Shown one piece after another: positions 1 to 7,998 of a DNA stretch of 64,000 nucleotides. The notes below the pieces were generated by a model. That model was not told the DNA's origin. It searched no databases and was given only the letters and a program-made list of their open reading frames with translations. Source of the DNA: Victivallis sp. Marseille-Q1083 (GTDB taxonomy: Bacteria; Verrucomicrobiota; Lentisphaeria; Victivallales; Victivallaceae); assembly GCF_903645315.1 (NCBI RefSeq), contig NZ_CAHJXL010000001.1, forward strand, positions 3,565,339 to 3,629,338, read 5' to 3'. Position numbers and translations under genes: made by a program. Numbering within the stretch: the stretch's first letter is position 1; each line of letters begins with the position of its first letter.

Positions 1-359
1 CCGAAAAAGGTTTGCGTTTCGCCGCCGCGCTTGGTACGGTCGAAATACTGGTCGATGATCACGACGTCGCGCGGCCGCATTTCCTCGGTCAGGCTGCCGA
101 CTGCCGAAATGCTCAGCAGGTGGGTGACGCCGAGTTGTTTCATCGCATGGATGTTGGCGCGGTGGTTCAACTCGTGCGGCAGCAGGGTGTGGTTGTGGCC
201 GTGGCGCGGCAGGAAGACCACTTCGACGTCGTGCAGGCGGCCGCAGGTGAATTGGTCGGAAGGCGTTCCGAACGGAGTGTCCAGTGTTTGCGTGTGAAGT
301 GCTTCGAGTCCTTCGATGTCATACAGGCCGCTGCCGCCGATGATGCCGAGTTTTGTCAT
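1..359 (-). CDS. mtnP: S-methyl-5'-thioadenosine phosphorylase, N-terminal part (3' end outside window)
   Basis: The reverse strand from 359 reads M-T-K-L-G-I-I-G-G-S-G-L-Y-D-I-E-G-L. This is the phosphate-binding N-terminus of the MTAP/PNP-type trimeric nucleoside phosphorylases. It is followed by LPRHGHNH and HELNHRANIHAM, both typical of methylthioadenosine phosphorylase. The enzyme splits 5'-methylthioadenosine with phosphate in methionine salvage; it is cytosolic. About 119 residues are visible, and the frame stays open to base 1, so the C-terminal half lies outside. The ATG at 359 has an AAGGAA ribosome site just upstream and a promoter at 436-464. A purine nucleoside phosphorylase paralogue of the same family cannot be excluded from this half. 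Confidence 0.85.
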   Translation of the reverse strand, partial: MTKLGIIGGSGLYDIEGLEALHTQTLDTPFGTPSDQFTCGRLHDVEVVFLPRHGHNHTLLPHELNHRANIHAMKQLGVTHLLSISAVGSLTEEMRPRDVVIIDQYFDRTKRGGETQTFF

Positions 360-435
360 GGTTGTCATTCCTTAAAATAGTCGTAAAAACATTGTTACTT
401 TCCTGCGGGAGGAGGTTGCCAGCACGGTTTCCAAC

Positions 436-464
436 ACTATATTATGCCAGAGCGGGATTGTCAA
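436..464 (-). promoter_or_regulatory. Predicted sigma70-type promoter of mtnP
   Basis: On the minus strand TTGACA (459-464) and TATAGT (436-441) are separated by exactly 17 nt. Transcription would start near 429 and give an mRNA leader of about 70 nt before the mtnP ATG at 359. The opposite-facing mcsA begins at 516, so this is a divergent intergenic region. No equally good promoter was seen for mcsA. Confidence 0.6.
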
Positions 465-515
465 GAACGGGGAATAGTCCTCGAAATATTTTATTTCGGA
501 AAGTGATTGAAAGTT

Positions 516-1073
516 ATGTTATGTGAGATATGCAAACACAATGAGGCGACAATCCATATTCAGGAGATTGTCGGCGGCAATAAGAAAACGATGCACATCT
601 GCAGCGATTGCGCGGCGCAGAAGCAGAGCAACGGCGGGTTGGATTTCGGCGGCTTCAACCTGGCGGAGATGTTGTACAATCTGTCTGCCAAATTCACCGA
701 TCCGGCGACCGGCGCCAAGGAGCGCCGGGAGGAGGACGCCGCGGTGGAACCGGCCAACGCCTGTCCGAATTGCGGTTGGGATATCGTCGGATTGCGGAAA
801 ACCGGCCGGCTGGGCTGTCCGGTTTGTTATGAGACGTTCAAGGAAGTGATCGATGAGGCGTTGACGAAGATGCACCGCGGCAAGGTCCATGTCGGCAAAA
901 TGCCGCACGACGGGCACGATGCGGACAATTCGCAGTGGTTGCGGGAGTTGACGATGGCGCAGCAGAGCCTGGCCGAATCGGTCAAGCGGGAAGAGTATGA
1001 ACAGGCGGCGGTCTTTCGCGACCGCATCAATGAGTTGAAGAAGAAACTGGCGGATCGCGGGGTGCAGTTATGA
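516..1073 (+). CDS. mcsA: McsA, zinc-finger activator of the protein arginine kinase (UVR domain)
   Basis: The protein starts M-L-C-E-I-C-K-H-N-E-A-T-I-H, typical of McsA. It has four CXXC pairs (CEIC, CSDC, CPNC, CPVC) that would bind zinc. A C-terminal UVR motif (about residues 145-180, REEYEQAAVFRDRINELKKK) is of the kind that contacts ClpC/UvrB-type partners. McsA activates the arginine kinase McsB, which is encoded immediately downstream with a 4-nt ATGA overlap. That supports translational coupling and joint function in marking proteins for Clp proteolysis. A TTG at 507 would add three residues. The ATG at 516 is preferred because family members begin MLCE. No ctsR or clpC neighbour is present, unlike the Firmicutes operon. 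Confidence 0.85.
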   Translation: MLCEICKHNEATIHIQEIVGGNKKTMHICSDCAAQKQSNGGLDFGGFNLAEMLYNLSAKFTDPATGAKERREEDAAVEPANACPNCGWDIVGLRKTGRLGCPVCYETFKEVIDEALTKMHRGKVHVGKMPHDGHDADNSQWLRELTMAQQSLAESVKREEYEQAAVFRDRINELKKKLADRGVQL

Positions 1074-2149
1074 GCGCGGCGGATATCGAACGGCTGTGGC
1101 GGAACAATGTCAGTTGGCTGGCGAATTGCGAGGAGGACAATGACATTGCCATCAGTTCGCGCATCCGGCTGGCCCGCAATGTCGTCGGTTTTCCGTTTCC
1201 GATTGCGGCGACGGCGGAGCAACTGGAGCTGCTGGACCAGAATGTCGAACAGGCATTGAAGAGCAGCGGCTGCCTGGGAGAAGCGCCGCTGAGCTTCAAG
1301 CTCAATGAATTGAGCGAAATGGAAAAGCAGTTGCTGCTGGAGCGCCGGCTGGTCAGCCCCGACTTCCTGGCCCGGCGGCAGGGGGCGGAATTGTTCGTTC
1401 AGGCCGATGAGGTCAGCGGTATCATGGTCAACGAAGAGGACCATCTGCGGCTGCAGACGCTGCTGCCCGGGTTGCAGTTGCAGGAGGCCTGGCAGATCAT
1501 CGACCGGCTGGATTCGCGGCTCGGCGAATTTCTGGATTATGCGTTCGACGACCGGCTCGGCTATCTGACCTGTTGTCCGACCAACGTCGGTACCGGCATG
1601 CGCGCTTCGGTGATGCTCCATCTGCCCGGCTTGGTGTTGTCCGGGCAGATTACTGCGGCGATTCAGGGCGTCGGCAAACTGGGGATGGCGGTGCGCGGCA
1701 TTTTCGGCGAAGGCTCGGACAATCGCGGCAATCTCTTTCAAATTTCCAACCAGAGCACGCTCGGCGAGAGTGAGACGCAGATCATCGAGCGGCTGAGCAA
1801 TGTCATCGCGATGATGATCAACCATGAGAAAAACGCCCGTTATTCGATGCTGGAAAAGAATCAGGCTTTCCTGCTGGATCAGGTGGGGAGAGCTTACGGC
1901 ATGTTGCGGCACTCCTATATTTTGAATTATGAGGAAGCGTTGAATTTGCTGTCGCGGCTGCGTTTCGGCGTCGATATGAAGATGTTTTCGATGGTCAACG
2001 TCAAAACGGTCAATCTGCTGTTCATGGCGATCGGGCCGGCGCATTTGCAGAAATATGCCGGCCGGGTCCTGTCCGGCGGCGAATGTGATGTCGTCCGGGC
2101 CGCGATGGTGCGCGAACGTTTGAAGGAGGCCAATGAAAACGGCAATTGA
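1070..2149 (+). CDS. mcsB: McsB, protein arginine kinase
   Basis: A 359-residue protein of the ATP:guanido phosphotransferase family. The N-terminal SSRIRLARN block binds nucleotide phosphate. CPTNVGTGMRASV (near residue 168) is the conserved Cys/NxGTG region, and the downstream RGIFGEGS and NQSTLGESE segments match McsB proper rather than creatine kinases. It phosphorylates arginines on damaged proteins, which in Bacillus targets them to ClpCP. Length is normal for the family. The start overlaps the mcsA stop by 4 nt, so the pair is translated together. Confidence 0.92.
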   Translation: MSAADIERLWRNNVSWLANCEEDNDIAISSRIRLARNVVGFPFPIAATAEQLELLDQNVEQALKSSGCLGEAPLSFKLNELSEMEKQLLLERRLVSPDFLARRQGAELFVQADEVSGIMVNEEDHLRLQTLLPGLQLQEAWQIIDRLDSRLGEFLDYAFDDRLGYLTCCPTNVGTGMRASVMLHLPGLVLSGQITAAIQGVGKLGMAVRGIFGEGSDNRGNLFQISNQSTLGESETQIIERLSNVIAMMINHEKNARYSMLEKNQAFLLDQVGRAYGMLRHSYILNYEEALNLLSRLRFGVDMKMFSMVNVKTVNLLFMAIGPAHLQKYAGRVLSGGECDVVRAAMVRERLKEANENGN

Positions 2150-2230
2150 ATATCGGGCGGAGCCGTAACGGTCACGGCGTCTTTCGCGGTCCGGGAGGCG
2201 CCGTCAACATGACAGGGGGGATGAATTCTT

Positions 2231-4243
2231 TTGGATACGATGCTGGTATTGCTGCTCGCATTGCTGGAGATGACGTTTATTTTTGTCGGCTTTTGCCTGC
2301 TGCACAGCCAGCGCAAGGTATTGGGGTCGGCGGCGTTCTACATGACCTTCGGGTTGATGTTCCTGATGATGCAGTTGGTCTATGCCGCCGATTTGCAGGT
2401 GCAGGGGCCGAACGTCCTGTGGTTCGGGTTGTCGTTCCGGTTGAGTTCAACGGTATTTTTCATGCCCTGCCTCGCCGCTTTGCTGCTGTTGTATGTCACC
2501 GAAGGAACGCTGGCGATCCAGCGTTTCATCATCGGCTTGCTGGTGTTGTTCGGCATCTTCTTCTACCTCGGCGACCTGACCAGGTTGCAGTGCGCCTGGC
2601 AGGAGTTCTCCATTTCGCAGGGCATTGCGGCCAACACTTTCGAATTCCTGCTGGAACGCAGCCGGCAGGGCCTGCTGGCGACGCTGGTCGCCCAGATCAT
2701 CGACCTCTTCCTGCTGCCGATCGTCTATACCCGGCTGCGCAACTCCAACAGAAATTTATTCTGTTGTCTGTTCGGCGCGCTGATGGTGGCGCAGCTGGCC
2801 GATTCGCTGGTGTACATGCTGCTGACTTTCCGTACCCAGCCGCTCTGGCCGGTCGAATTGAACAATACCTTCGTCATCCGGACGGTGACGGCTTTCTGGT
2901 TCGGCATCCTGCTGACGGTTTACATCCACAAATTCGAGCAGGGCAACGAGAACAAAGAACACAATCCGCTGGAGATCGTCTTCGCGTTTTTCGGCGGTTA
3001 CGGCCGTTCGAAGATGCTGGAAAAAAATCTGCTCGAATGGGAAGGCCGTTATAAAATGGTGGTGGAAAACGCCACCGAGATGGTCATCCTGATCGACAAC
3101 CTCGGGATGATCATCGAGTGCAATCCGGCCACCGCCAAAATGCTGAAGATGAAATCGCCGCTCGACTTGGCCAACCGGGATTTTTTCGAATTGATGTACG
3201 ATGTCGATGAAAACATGCGGCGGGTGATGCTGAACACGCCGCCGACGGCCGACGGCCGCGGCGCCCGTTACAAGGTGCGGATGGCCGGCACCCAGAATTT
3301 GGATCTGCTGATCGATCTGACGATTTCGCCGATCAATGTCCACGGCGTGCTGATGCTGATCGTTTTCGGCCGCGATATCACCGAAGAGACCCATCTGGCG
3401 GAAGAACGGGAGATGCTGCGCGAACAATTGGCGCATTCCCAGCGTTTGGAGTCGCTGGGCAAACTGGCCGGCGGCGTCGCCCATGATTTCAACAATTACG
3501 TTCATGCGATTCTGGGACATATCGATGTGATCAATATGATTTACGCGGTGGACAACCCGAAGATCAAGCAGCATCTCGACAAGATTGAAATGGTCGCCGA
3601 ACAGGCCAGCCGGCTGACCGGCCAGTTGCTCGGTTTCGCCCGCAAGGGAAAATATCAGGAGGCTGAACTGGAATTGCGCCAGTTGTTGCTCAAAAGCGTC
3701 GAGTTGTTCCGGCTGAGCTGCAAGCGGCATATGAAATTGATCGAAGCCTATGGCGACAGGGAGTGCTGGATTTGCGGCGATCAGCTGCAGTTGCAGCAGG
3801 TGATCGTCAATCTGCTGATCAACGCCCGCGATGCGATGCGCAAGGAAGAGGGGTATCTGCCGGTGGTGGAAATTTCGCTGGGGGAGGCGTCGCAGTGTCC
3901 GGTCAAGCCGCATCCGATGGAATTGCCGCCGGAAGGATTCGAACCGGCCGATTTCTATTACATCATGATCCGGGATAACGGCCGTGGGATGAACCGGGCA
4001 ACGATGCAGCGGATTTTCGAACCGTTCTTCACGACCAAGCCGGTCGGAGAGGGAACCGGCATGGGGCTGGCGATGGTTTACGGCACGATTAACCATCACC
4101 ACGGCGCGATGCAGGTCCTGAGCCGGGTCGGCAAGGGGACTACCTTTATCATTTTCCTGCCGAAACTGACCAACCGCCGGCAGGCCGACCAGCAGAGCAG
4201 CATTCAACTGGCGACCGAAGAGATGCCGGCGCCGGAAGTGTGA
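2231..4243 (+). CDS. Membrane-bound PAS-domain sensor histidine kinase
   Basis: A protein of about 670 residues. The first ~235 residues are strongly hydrophobic, with around seven predicted membrane segments. A PAS domain follows (about 275-385, ENATEMVILIDN onward). The HisKA box GVAHDFNN, with the phospho-accepting His, lies near residue 415. The HATPase domain shows the N box (VNLLINARDAM), G1 (RDNGRGM) and F/G2 (FEPFFTTKPVGEGTGMGLAM). No receiver domain is fused and no response regulator is adjacent, so the partner is unknown. The start is TTG at 2231, about 10 nt after a G-rich ribosome site (AGGGGGG). An ATG at 2240 is possible, but its spacing is long. The membrane input domain was not assigned to a named family. 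Confidence 0.85.
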   Translation: MDTMLVLLLALLEMTFIFVGFCLLHSQRKVLGSAAFYMTFGLMFLMMQLVYAADLQVQGPNVLWFGLSFRLSSTVFFMPCLAALLLLYVTEGTLAIQRFIIGLLVLFGIFFYLGDLTRLQCAWQEFSISQGIAANTFEFLLERSRQGLLATLVAQIIDLFLLPIVYTRLRNSNRNLFCCLFGALMVAQLADSLVYMLLTFRTQPLWPVELNNTFVIRTVTAFWFGILLTVYIHKFEQGNENKEHNPLEIVFAFFGGYGRSKMLEKNLLEWEGRYKMVVENATEMVILIDNLGMIIECNPATAKMLKMKSPLDLANRDFFELMYDVDENMRRVMLNTPPTADGRGARYKVRMAGTQNLDLLIDLTISPINVHGVLMLIVFGRDITEETHLAEEREMLREQLAHSQRLESLGKLAGGVAHDFNNYVHAILGHIDVINMIYAVDNPKIKQHLDKIEMVAEQASRLTGQLLGFARKGKYQEAELELRQLLLKSVELFRLSCKRHMKLIEAYGDRECWICGDQLQLQQVIVNLLINARDAMRKEEGYLPVVEISLGEASQCPVKPHPMELPPEGFEPADFYYIMIRDNGRGMNRATMQRIFEPFFTTKPVGEGTGMGLAMVYGTINHHHGAMQVLSRVGKGTTFIIFLPKLTNRRQADQQSSIQLATEEMPAPEV

Positions 4244-4313
4244 CTTTATCCCTCTGGTAAACAAGCGGAAAAGCAACGCGGCGCAGTGAGCGTCCAGCCT
4301 GTGGCCGGCAGGT

Positions 4314-5093
4314 GTGGGCCGGCAGCGACTGCTCTATGTGCCGGGTTCCAGTCGAATGAAACCGATGTGGCAACAGGCGATGCCGGAACAAAGCGTCATC
4401 TACCGGCGGGAATGGGCCGGCCGGACCGAATTGGCGCTCTATTCGCCGACGGAAGTAGCGGAGGAATCTTTGCTGATCCGGTTGCCGTCAGACCGGCAGA
4501 ACGCGTTGGAAATGATCCGGCGCGACCGGCTCAACCGGTTGCAGCGGTACGTACGTATTTCACCGCTGGAATCTTCGTTGCCGCCGGTGCGGCCGTTTGT
4601 GTTGACCGCGCAAGAAGTCGTGGCCTTGACGGATATGGAGGATTTGGAGGTATATCTGGCGGAATATCTGCAATCTTTGCAGCAACGCGATCGCGAGAAT
4701 GCATCATATGATGTGGAAGTGACGGTATCGCCGCTGACCGGCCGGCCCGGCTGTTATGCCATAACCATGAAGTCTTTTGACCAACTGAAGCATGAAGTGG
4801 TTGCTGCTCCGGCTTTGCTGGTGGAGAAGGGAACGGTCGGAACGGTGGAATTATTGGGACCGGGAACGACCTCTCACTGGTTTCAGACCGAATTTTTTGA
4901 AGAAGTCAAGGTGTCGGGATATGGTTATGTTGCCAAGACCAGAGTCGATCCGGCGGACGGTGGTAAAATCCGGTTACGGATAGCCTGCATGTTCCGTTTG
5001 CGGAGTGGAAACGGAAAAGAAGATTCTACCAGGTTGATCGAGAAAGAGCTGTGGTTGGAATCCGGGGAACCGGTGACGTTGCGGGGAAATTGA
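4314..5093 (+). CDS. Hypothetical protein, unrecognised
   Basis: An open frame of 259 residues with a GTG start; an in-frame ATG at 4356 is an alternative. It follows the histidine kinase by 70 nt and ends just before a strong hairpin at 5099-5133, which fits a real transcribed gene. No signal peptide, membrane segment or known motif was seen. The C-terminal half (VTVSPLTGRPGCYAITM, PALLVEKGTVGTVELLGPGT) has the beta-rich look of a secreted or envelope-associated domain. Codon use resembles the neighbouring genes. No function is proposed. Confidence 0.6.
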   Translation: MGRQRLLYVPGSSRMKPMWQQAMPEQSVIYRREWAGRTELALYSPTEVAEESLLIRLPSDRQNALEMIRRDRLNRLQRYVRISPLESSLPPVRPFVLTAQEVVALTDMEDLEVYLAEYLQSLQQRDRENASYDVEVTVSPLTGRPGCYAITMKSFDQLKHEVVAAPALLVEKGTVGTVELLGPGTTSHWFQTEFFEEVKVSGYGYVAKTRVDPADGGKIRLRIACMFRLRSGNGKEDSTRLIEKELWLESGEPVTLRGN

Positions 5094-5098
5094 GAATG

Positions 5099-5133
5099 GC
5101 CGCCGTCTCCGGTTTGAAACCGGAGACGGCGGC
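5099..5133. terminator. Strong bidirectional hairpin between convergent genes
   Basis: A 17-nt arm (5099-5115, GCCGCCGTCTCCGGTTT) is followed, after one base, by its exact reverse complement (5117-5133). This gives a stem of about 15 bp with a tight loop. It lies between the plus-strand gene ending at 5093 and the minus-strand gene ending at 5306. Neither side has a run of T, so termination is likely but not classical. Confidence 0.55.
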
Positions 5134-5305
5134 GGACATTGGGCGACGCGGATCGGTCGCGTTGTTGCCTAATCGACGGTAGACGGTTTCGACCTTCGGC
5201 TTCGGATTGTCGAAGGTCATGAACCGCATCTGCCGGGGCCGCCGGGGGCAGCGACAGATTGTGATCGTCGAACGGCAATTACGGCCCGGCAAAACGTACC
5301 TTTCT

Positions 5306-5971
5306 TCAATCGCCGTATGTGCTGTTCCATTTTTCGTCATTGTCGGCAAGCTCTGTGGCGGACATCGGCTGGACATGCCAGTCGGCAAACAGCATGTTGG
5401 TCTTTTTGTCATGGACCATGCCGGCTCCCATAAAAGTGGTCTGGTTTCTGACATTCCAGGCGTTATCCGACCAGCTCGGGAAATAATCGATGTAACCGCC
5501 GCCCTCGCTGGAACAATCCGCCAGTACCGCCAGAATGGTCGGCTGCTTCATCTGGACGGTCTTTTTGCCTCGCCCCAGGCGCGCATAATTGTGGACATAA
5601 TTCATGCCGTAGGGATTGTCCATCGTCGAGTTATCGTTCCACCATTGACGGCTGTTGGTCGGGCATTGCCAGACACCGGACAGCGCCCGGCCGTCCCATA
5701 CTTCGTTGCCGGTCTCATACCAGCCGAGATCCAGCCACCAGGTGGTGTTGCTTTTACCGAATTCACCAAAATCGTAATGCGCCAGGTAATTGTCATCGTA
5801 GTCGTTGGTGTACATCGAATAAGTGATGCCCAACTGTTTCAGGTTATTGACGCATTTGATTGACATCGCCCTCGCTTTGGCTTTGCCCAATGCCGGCAGC
5901 AACATACTGGCAAGAATGGCGATAATCGCAATCACGACCAGCAGTTCGATGAGTGTGAAACTTTTCTTCAT
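5306..5971 (-). CDS. Type II secretion-like pseudopilin with H-X9-DG C-terminal motif
   Basis: The protein begins [16 protein letters not shown], the prepilin leader and hydrophobic helix cut and methylated by prepilin peptidase. It continues with [20 protein letters not shown], as in the large pseudopilin families of Lentisphaerota and Planctomycetota. A C-terminal [14 protein letters not shown] segment is a variant of the H-X9-DG motif (W replaces G). About 221 residues. The ATG of MKKSF is chosen because an upstream TTG would add 17 residues before the leader. The gene lies about 50 nt downstream of the LacI regulator on the same strand, so the two are probably co-transcribed. The substrate or partner is unknown; surface exposure is inferred from the leader. 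Confidence 0.85.
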   Translation of the reverse strand: MKKSFTLIELLVVIAIIAILASMLLPALGKAKARAMSIKCVNNLKQLGITYSMYTNDYDDNYLAHYDFGEFGKSNTTWWLDLGWYETGNEVWDGRALSGVWQCPTNSRQWWNDNSTMDNPYGMNYVHNYARLGRGKKTVQMKQPTILAVLADCSSEGGGYIDYFPSWSDNAWNVRNQTTFMGAGMVHDKKTNMLFADWHVQPMSATELADNDEKWNSTYGD

Positions 5972-6022
5972 GGTTACTTTCCTTTCCGATTTAGATGGAG
6001 GTTTTTGGTGTTTTATATACAA

Positions 6023-7198
6023 TTAAGAGAGTGCAAAAGTTCCATCGGCAACTTGGATGGCTTCGACCGCCGCCTTCACCTGCAAGTCCGGTTTCTGAAT
6101 GACGTGCAGCGAACGGTTCGGCGGCGGCGCCGTCGAATGGCGGACGATGATTTCGGCATTGTTTTTGAACATGTTCAGATTGAAGCTGATCTCTTCGAAA
6201 GTCCGCTTGCCTTCTGCCAGATCGAGAACGCTCAACGCCGCTTGTTGGCCGAGGATGAACGTATGGTCGTCGAAGGTGGTCATCTGAATGATGCCGTAAC
6301 GGCTCAACGGCGTTTCCAGCGAGATGATGCTAATGTCCTGCGGGCAGTTGCCGCCGGCCTCGATGAAACGGTTCAAAAAACCAGCGGCAAATTGATCGGT
6401 GGCCGCCAGCGCGGTGAAGCGCTCGGCCAGCGGCATCGCCAGCCATTCCCCGGCCAGCCGGGCACCGCTGATGAACTCCTCCGCCTGGTAAGGCGGGAAC
6501 TGCAGTTCCAGGTCGTTCCAGAGATTTTTGGCGCAAAGCCGTTCGCGGGCCTCCTGGTAAATTTCCCGGGTGAACAGGTAATAAACCGGTACGGCAATCC
6601 GGCGGTGCCCCAGGCTGTAAAAATAGGAAAGAATGCGTTCGCAACTCTCCTGTTCGTCGGTGTTGACGCAGAGGATGTCTTCCGGGTATTGACCACCGAT
6701 GATGACGAACGGCAGTTTGGTCTTCTGAATTTCACGGACGACCTGCAAATCGGTGATCCCGGCCAGAATCAGGCCGTCGATGTTGCACTGACGAATGTTG
6801 GTCGGCATGATGAATTCGTTGATGTCGCTCATGTCGTAGGTGGAGATAACCACGTTGTATTTTCGTTTCCGGCAGATGTCGTGAACGCCGGACAGCATCG
6901 TGGCGAAATAGTTGTTGGCCAATCCGAGCGTTACTTTGCAGGAAAGCAGAAAACCGATCTGATAGCTTCGCTTGCTGGAAAGCATCCGGGCCGCACTCTG
7001 CGGAACGTAATTGTGGGTCTTGATGATTTGCTGTACCCGTTCTTTGGTCTGGGCGCTGATTTTCGGACGGTTGTTGAGTACGGCGGAAACCGCCGCCGTC
7101 GAAACGCCGGCCAGTCGGGCAATATCACTGATTCGTAATTTGCCGTTCTTCCGTTCCGGGGCTGTACTCATGAGCGTCTCATCCTTGTTGTCATTCAT
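6023..7198 (-). CDS. LacI-family transcriptional regulator
   Basis: 391 residues. The N-terminal helix-turn-helix is ISDIARLAGVSTAAVSAVLNN with the hinge segment KERVQQIIKTHNYVPQSAARML. A periplasmic-binding-protein-like effector domain follows to the C-terminus. LacI proteins bind palindromic operators and respond to sugars or sugar phosphates; the ligand here is unknown. Two near-palindromic sites sit in its own promoter (7221-7270), so it probably represses itself and the pseudopilin downstream. The start at 7198 adds nine residues before an alternative ATG at about 7171. Confidence 0.9.
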   Translation of the reverse strand: MNDNKDETLMSTAPERKNGKLRISDIARLAGVSTAAVSAVLNNRPKISAQTKERVQQIIKTHNYVPQSAARMLSSKRSYQIGFLLSCKVTLGLANNYFATMLSGVHDICRKRKYNVVISTYDMSDINEFIMPTNIRQCNIDGLILAGITDLQVVREIQKTKLPFVIIGGQYPEDILCVNTDEQESCERILSYFYSLGHRRIAVPVYYLFTREIYQEARERLCAKNLWNDLELQFPPYQAEEFISGARLAGEWLAMPLAERFTALAATDQFAAGFLNRFIEAGGNCPQDISIISLETPLSRYGIIQMTTFDDHTFILGQQAALSVLDLAEGKRTFEEISFNLNMFKNNAEIIVRHSTAPPPNRSLHVIQKPDLQVKAAVEAIQVADGTFALS

Positions 7199-7220
7199 CG
7201 TATCGTCATGGTTAATGATT

Positions 7221-7270
7221 AGTGAATCGATTTACTTCGTTTGCTATATAGTATAGTAAATCGGTTAACA
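7221..7270. promoter_or_regulatory. Two LacI-type operator candidates
   Basis: AGTGAATCGATTTACT (7221-7236) is an almost perfect palindrome centred on CG, the hallmark of LacI-family operators. A second copy, AGTAAATCGGTTAACA (7255-7270), shares the pattern AGTRAATCGRTTNAC. Their centres are 34 bp apart. Site 2 lies inside the spacer of the predicted promoter and site 1 covers the expected transcription start, an arrangement that suits autorepression. Confidence 0.6.
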
Positions 7271-7278
7271 AAATGCAA
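7250..7278 (-). promoter_or_regulatory. Predicted sigma70-type promoter of the LacI-pseudopilin operon
   Basis: On the minus strand TTGCAT (7273-7278) and TATACT (7250-7255) are separated by 17 nt. The start of transcription would be near 7243, giving a leader of about 45 nt before the regulator ATG at 7198. Confidence 0.6.
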
Positions 7279-7355
7279 TAGGGAAATCTAAAAAAAATGA
7301 AATTTTTTTTGTTTTTCTTTGATTTTGATGAGAAGTGGGAAGATGATAGTCGGCC

Positions 7356-7402
7356 GGCGGCGGCTTTCTACCCGGCGAAAAGTGGGATGAAAAGCCGCCG
7401 CC
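7356..7402 (-). terminator. Hairpin after the nitroreductase gene
   Basis: A 12-bp perfect stem (7356-7367 GGCGGCGGCTTT pairs with 7391-7402) sits just past the nitroreductase stop at 7409. No T-run follows on the minus strand. It is the best candidate end for the ndk-nitroreductase transcript before the LacI promoter. Confidence 0.5.
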
Positions 7403-7408
7403 GTGGCT

Positions 7409-7984
7409 TCAGCGCCAGGAAACGAGATCGTCCAGCCGGTATTTCGGCACGTGCAGCACATCCCGGTCGTCGAGATAATAACTGGCGTCCTCATCCAGCG
7501 CCACGGTTTCGCCGACCGGCATTTCAGCCGGATAGCCGACCGCCAGCAGATAAAGCAGCCGCCGCGGCGCCGAAAAATCCAGCAGGCTTTCGACCGCCCG
7601 GGCGTCGAAAGCGCCGATCCAGCAGCAGCCGAGTTCCTGGTCGGCGGCCATCAGTTCCATGCTCTGGATGGCGGCGCCGGCGTCGGCGTAAAGATGATTG
7701 TTCGGCGTCGCGTCGCTGTAAACGGCGATGAAACACCGAGGCGCGGTTTCGCCGGGCACCGGATTGCGCCGGGGAGCGACCTTGGCGGCATAACGGGTAT
7801 GCCGGAAGATCTCGCCGACCAGCGATTCATCGCGCAGAACAAGATAACGCAGACGCTGCAAATTGGCGGCGCAGGAACTCTGCCTTGCCGCCTCCAGCAT
7901 CCGTCGCAGCGCTTCCTCCGGGACCGGGCGCTGCTGAAAGCGCCGGATGGTCCGGCGCCTGGCCAGCAAAGTGTTGAAATCCAT
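7409..7984 (-). CDS. Nitroreductase-family FMN oxidoreductase
   Basis: 191 residues starting MDFNTLLARRRTIRRF, the usual nitroreductase opening with the FMN-phosphate-binding RR(T/S)IR motif. CAANLQRLRYLVL follows, and DAGAAIQSMELMAADQELGCCWIG is the family's long central helix region. Such enzymes reduce nitro groups, quinones or enones with NAD(P)H through FMN; the physiological substrate is unknown. The start at 7984 is chosen over a longer frame because the family begins here. It lies 14 nt after the ndk-like gene and is probably in the same operon. Confidence 0.85.
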   Translation of the reverse strand: MDFNTLLARRRTIRRFQQRPVPEEALRRMLEAARQSSCAANLQRLRYLVLRDESLVGEIFRHTRYAAKVAPRRNPVPGETAPRCFIAVYSDATPNNHLYADAGAAIQSMELMAADQELGCCWIGAFDARAVESLLDFSAPRRLLYLLAVGYPAEMPVGETVALDEDASYYLDDRDVLHVPKYRLDDLVSWR

Positions 7985-7998
7985 GATTGCCCCCCGGC

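Noticed and set aside
827-2044. Minus-strand open frame opposite mcsB
   Set aside because: Shadow of a well-conserved guanido kinase gene; no motif of its own.
2756-4276. Minus-strand open frame of about 500 codons opposite the histidine kinase
   Set aside because: Antisense shadow; composition is His/Arg/Gln-rich with no motif, while the plus strand has all kinase boxes.
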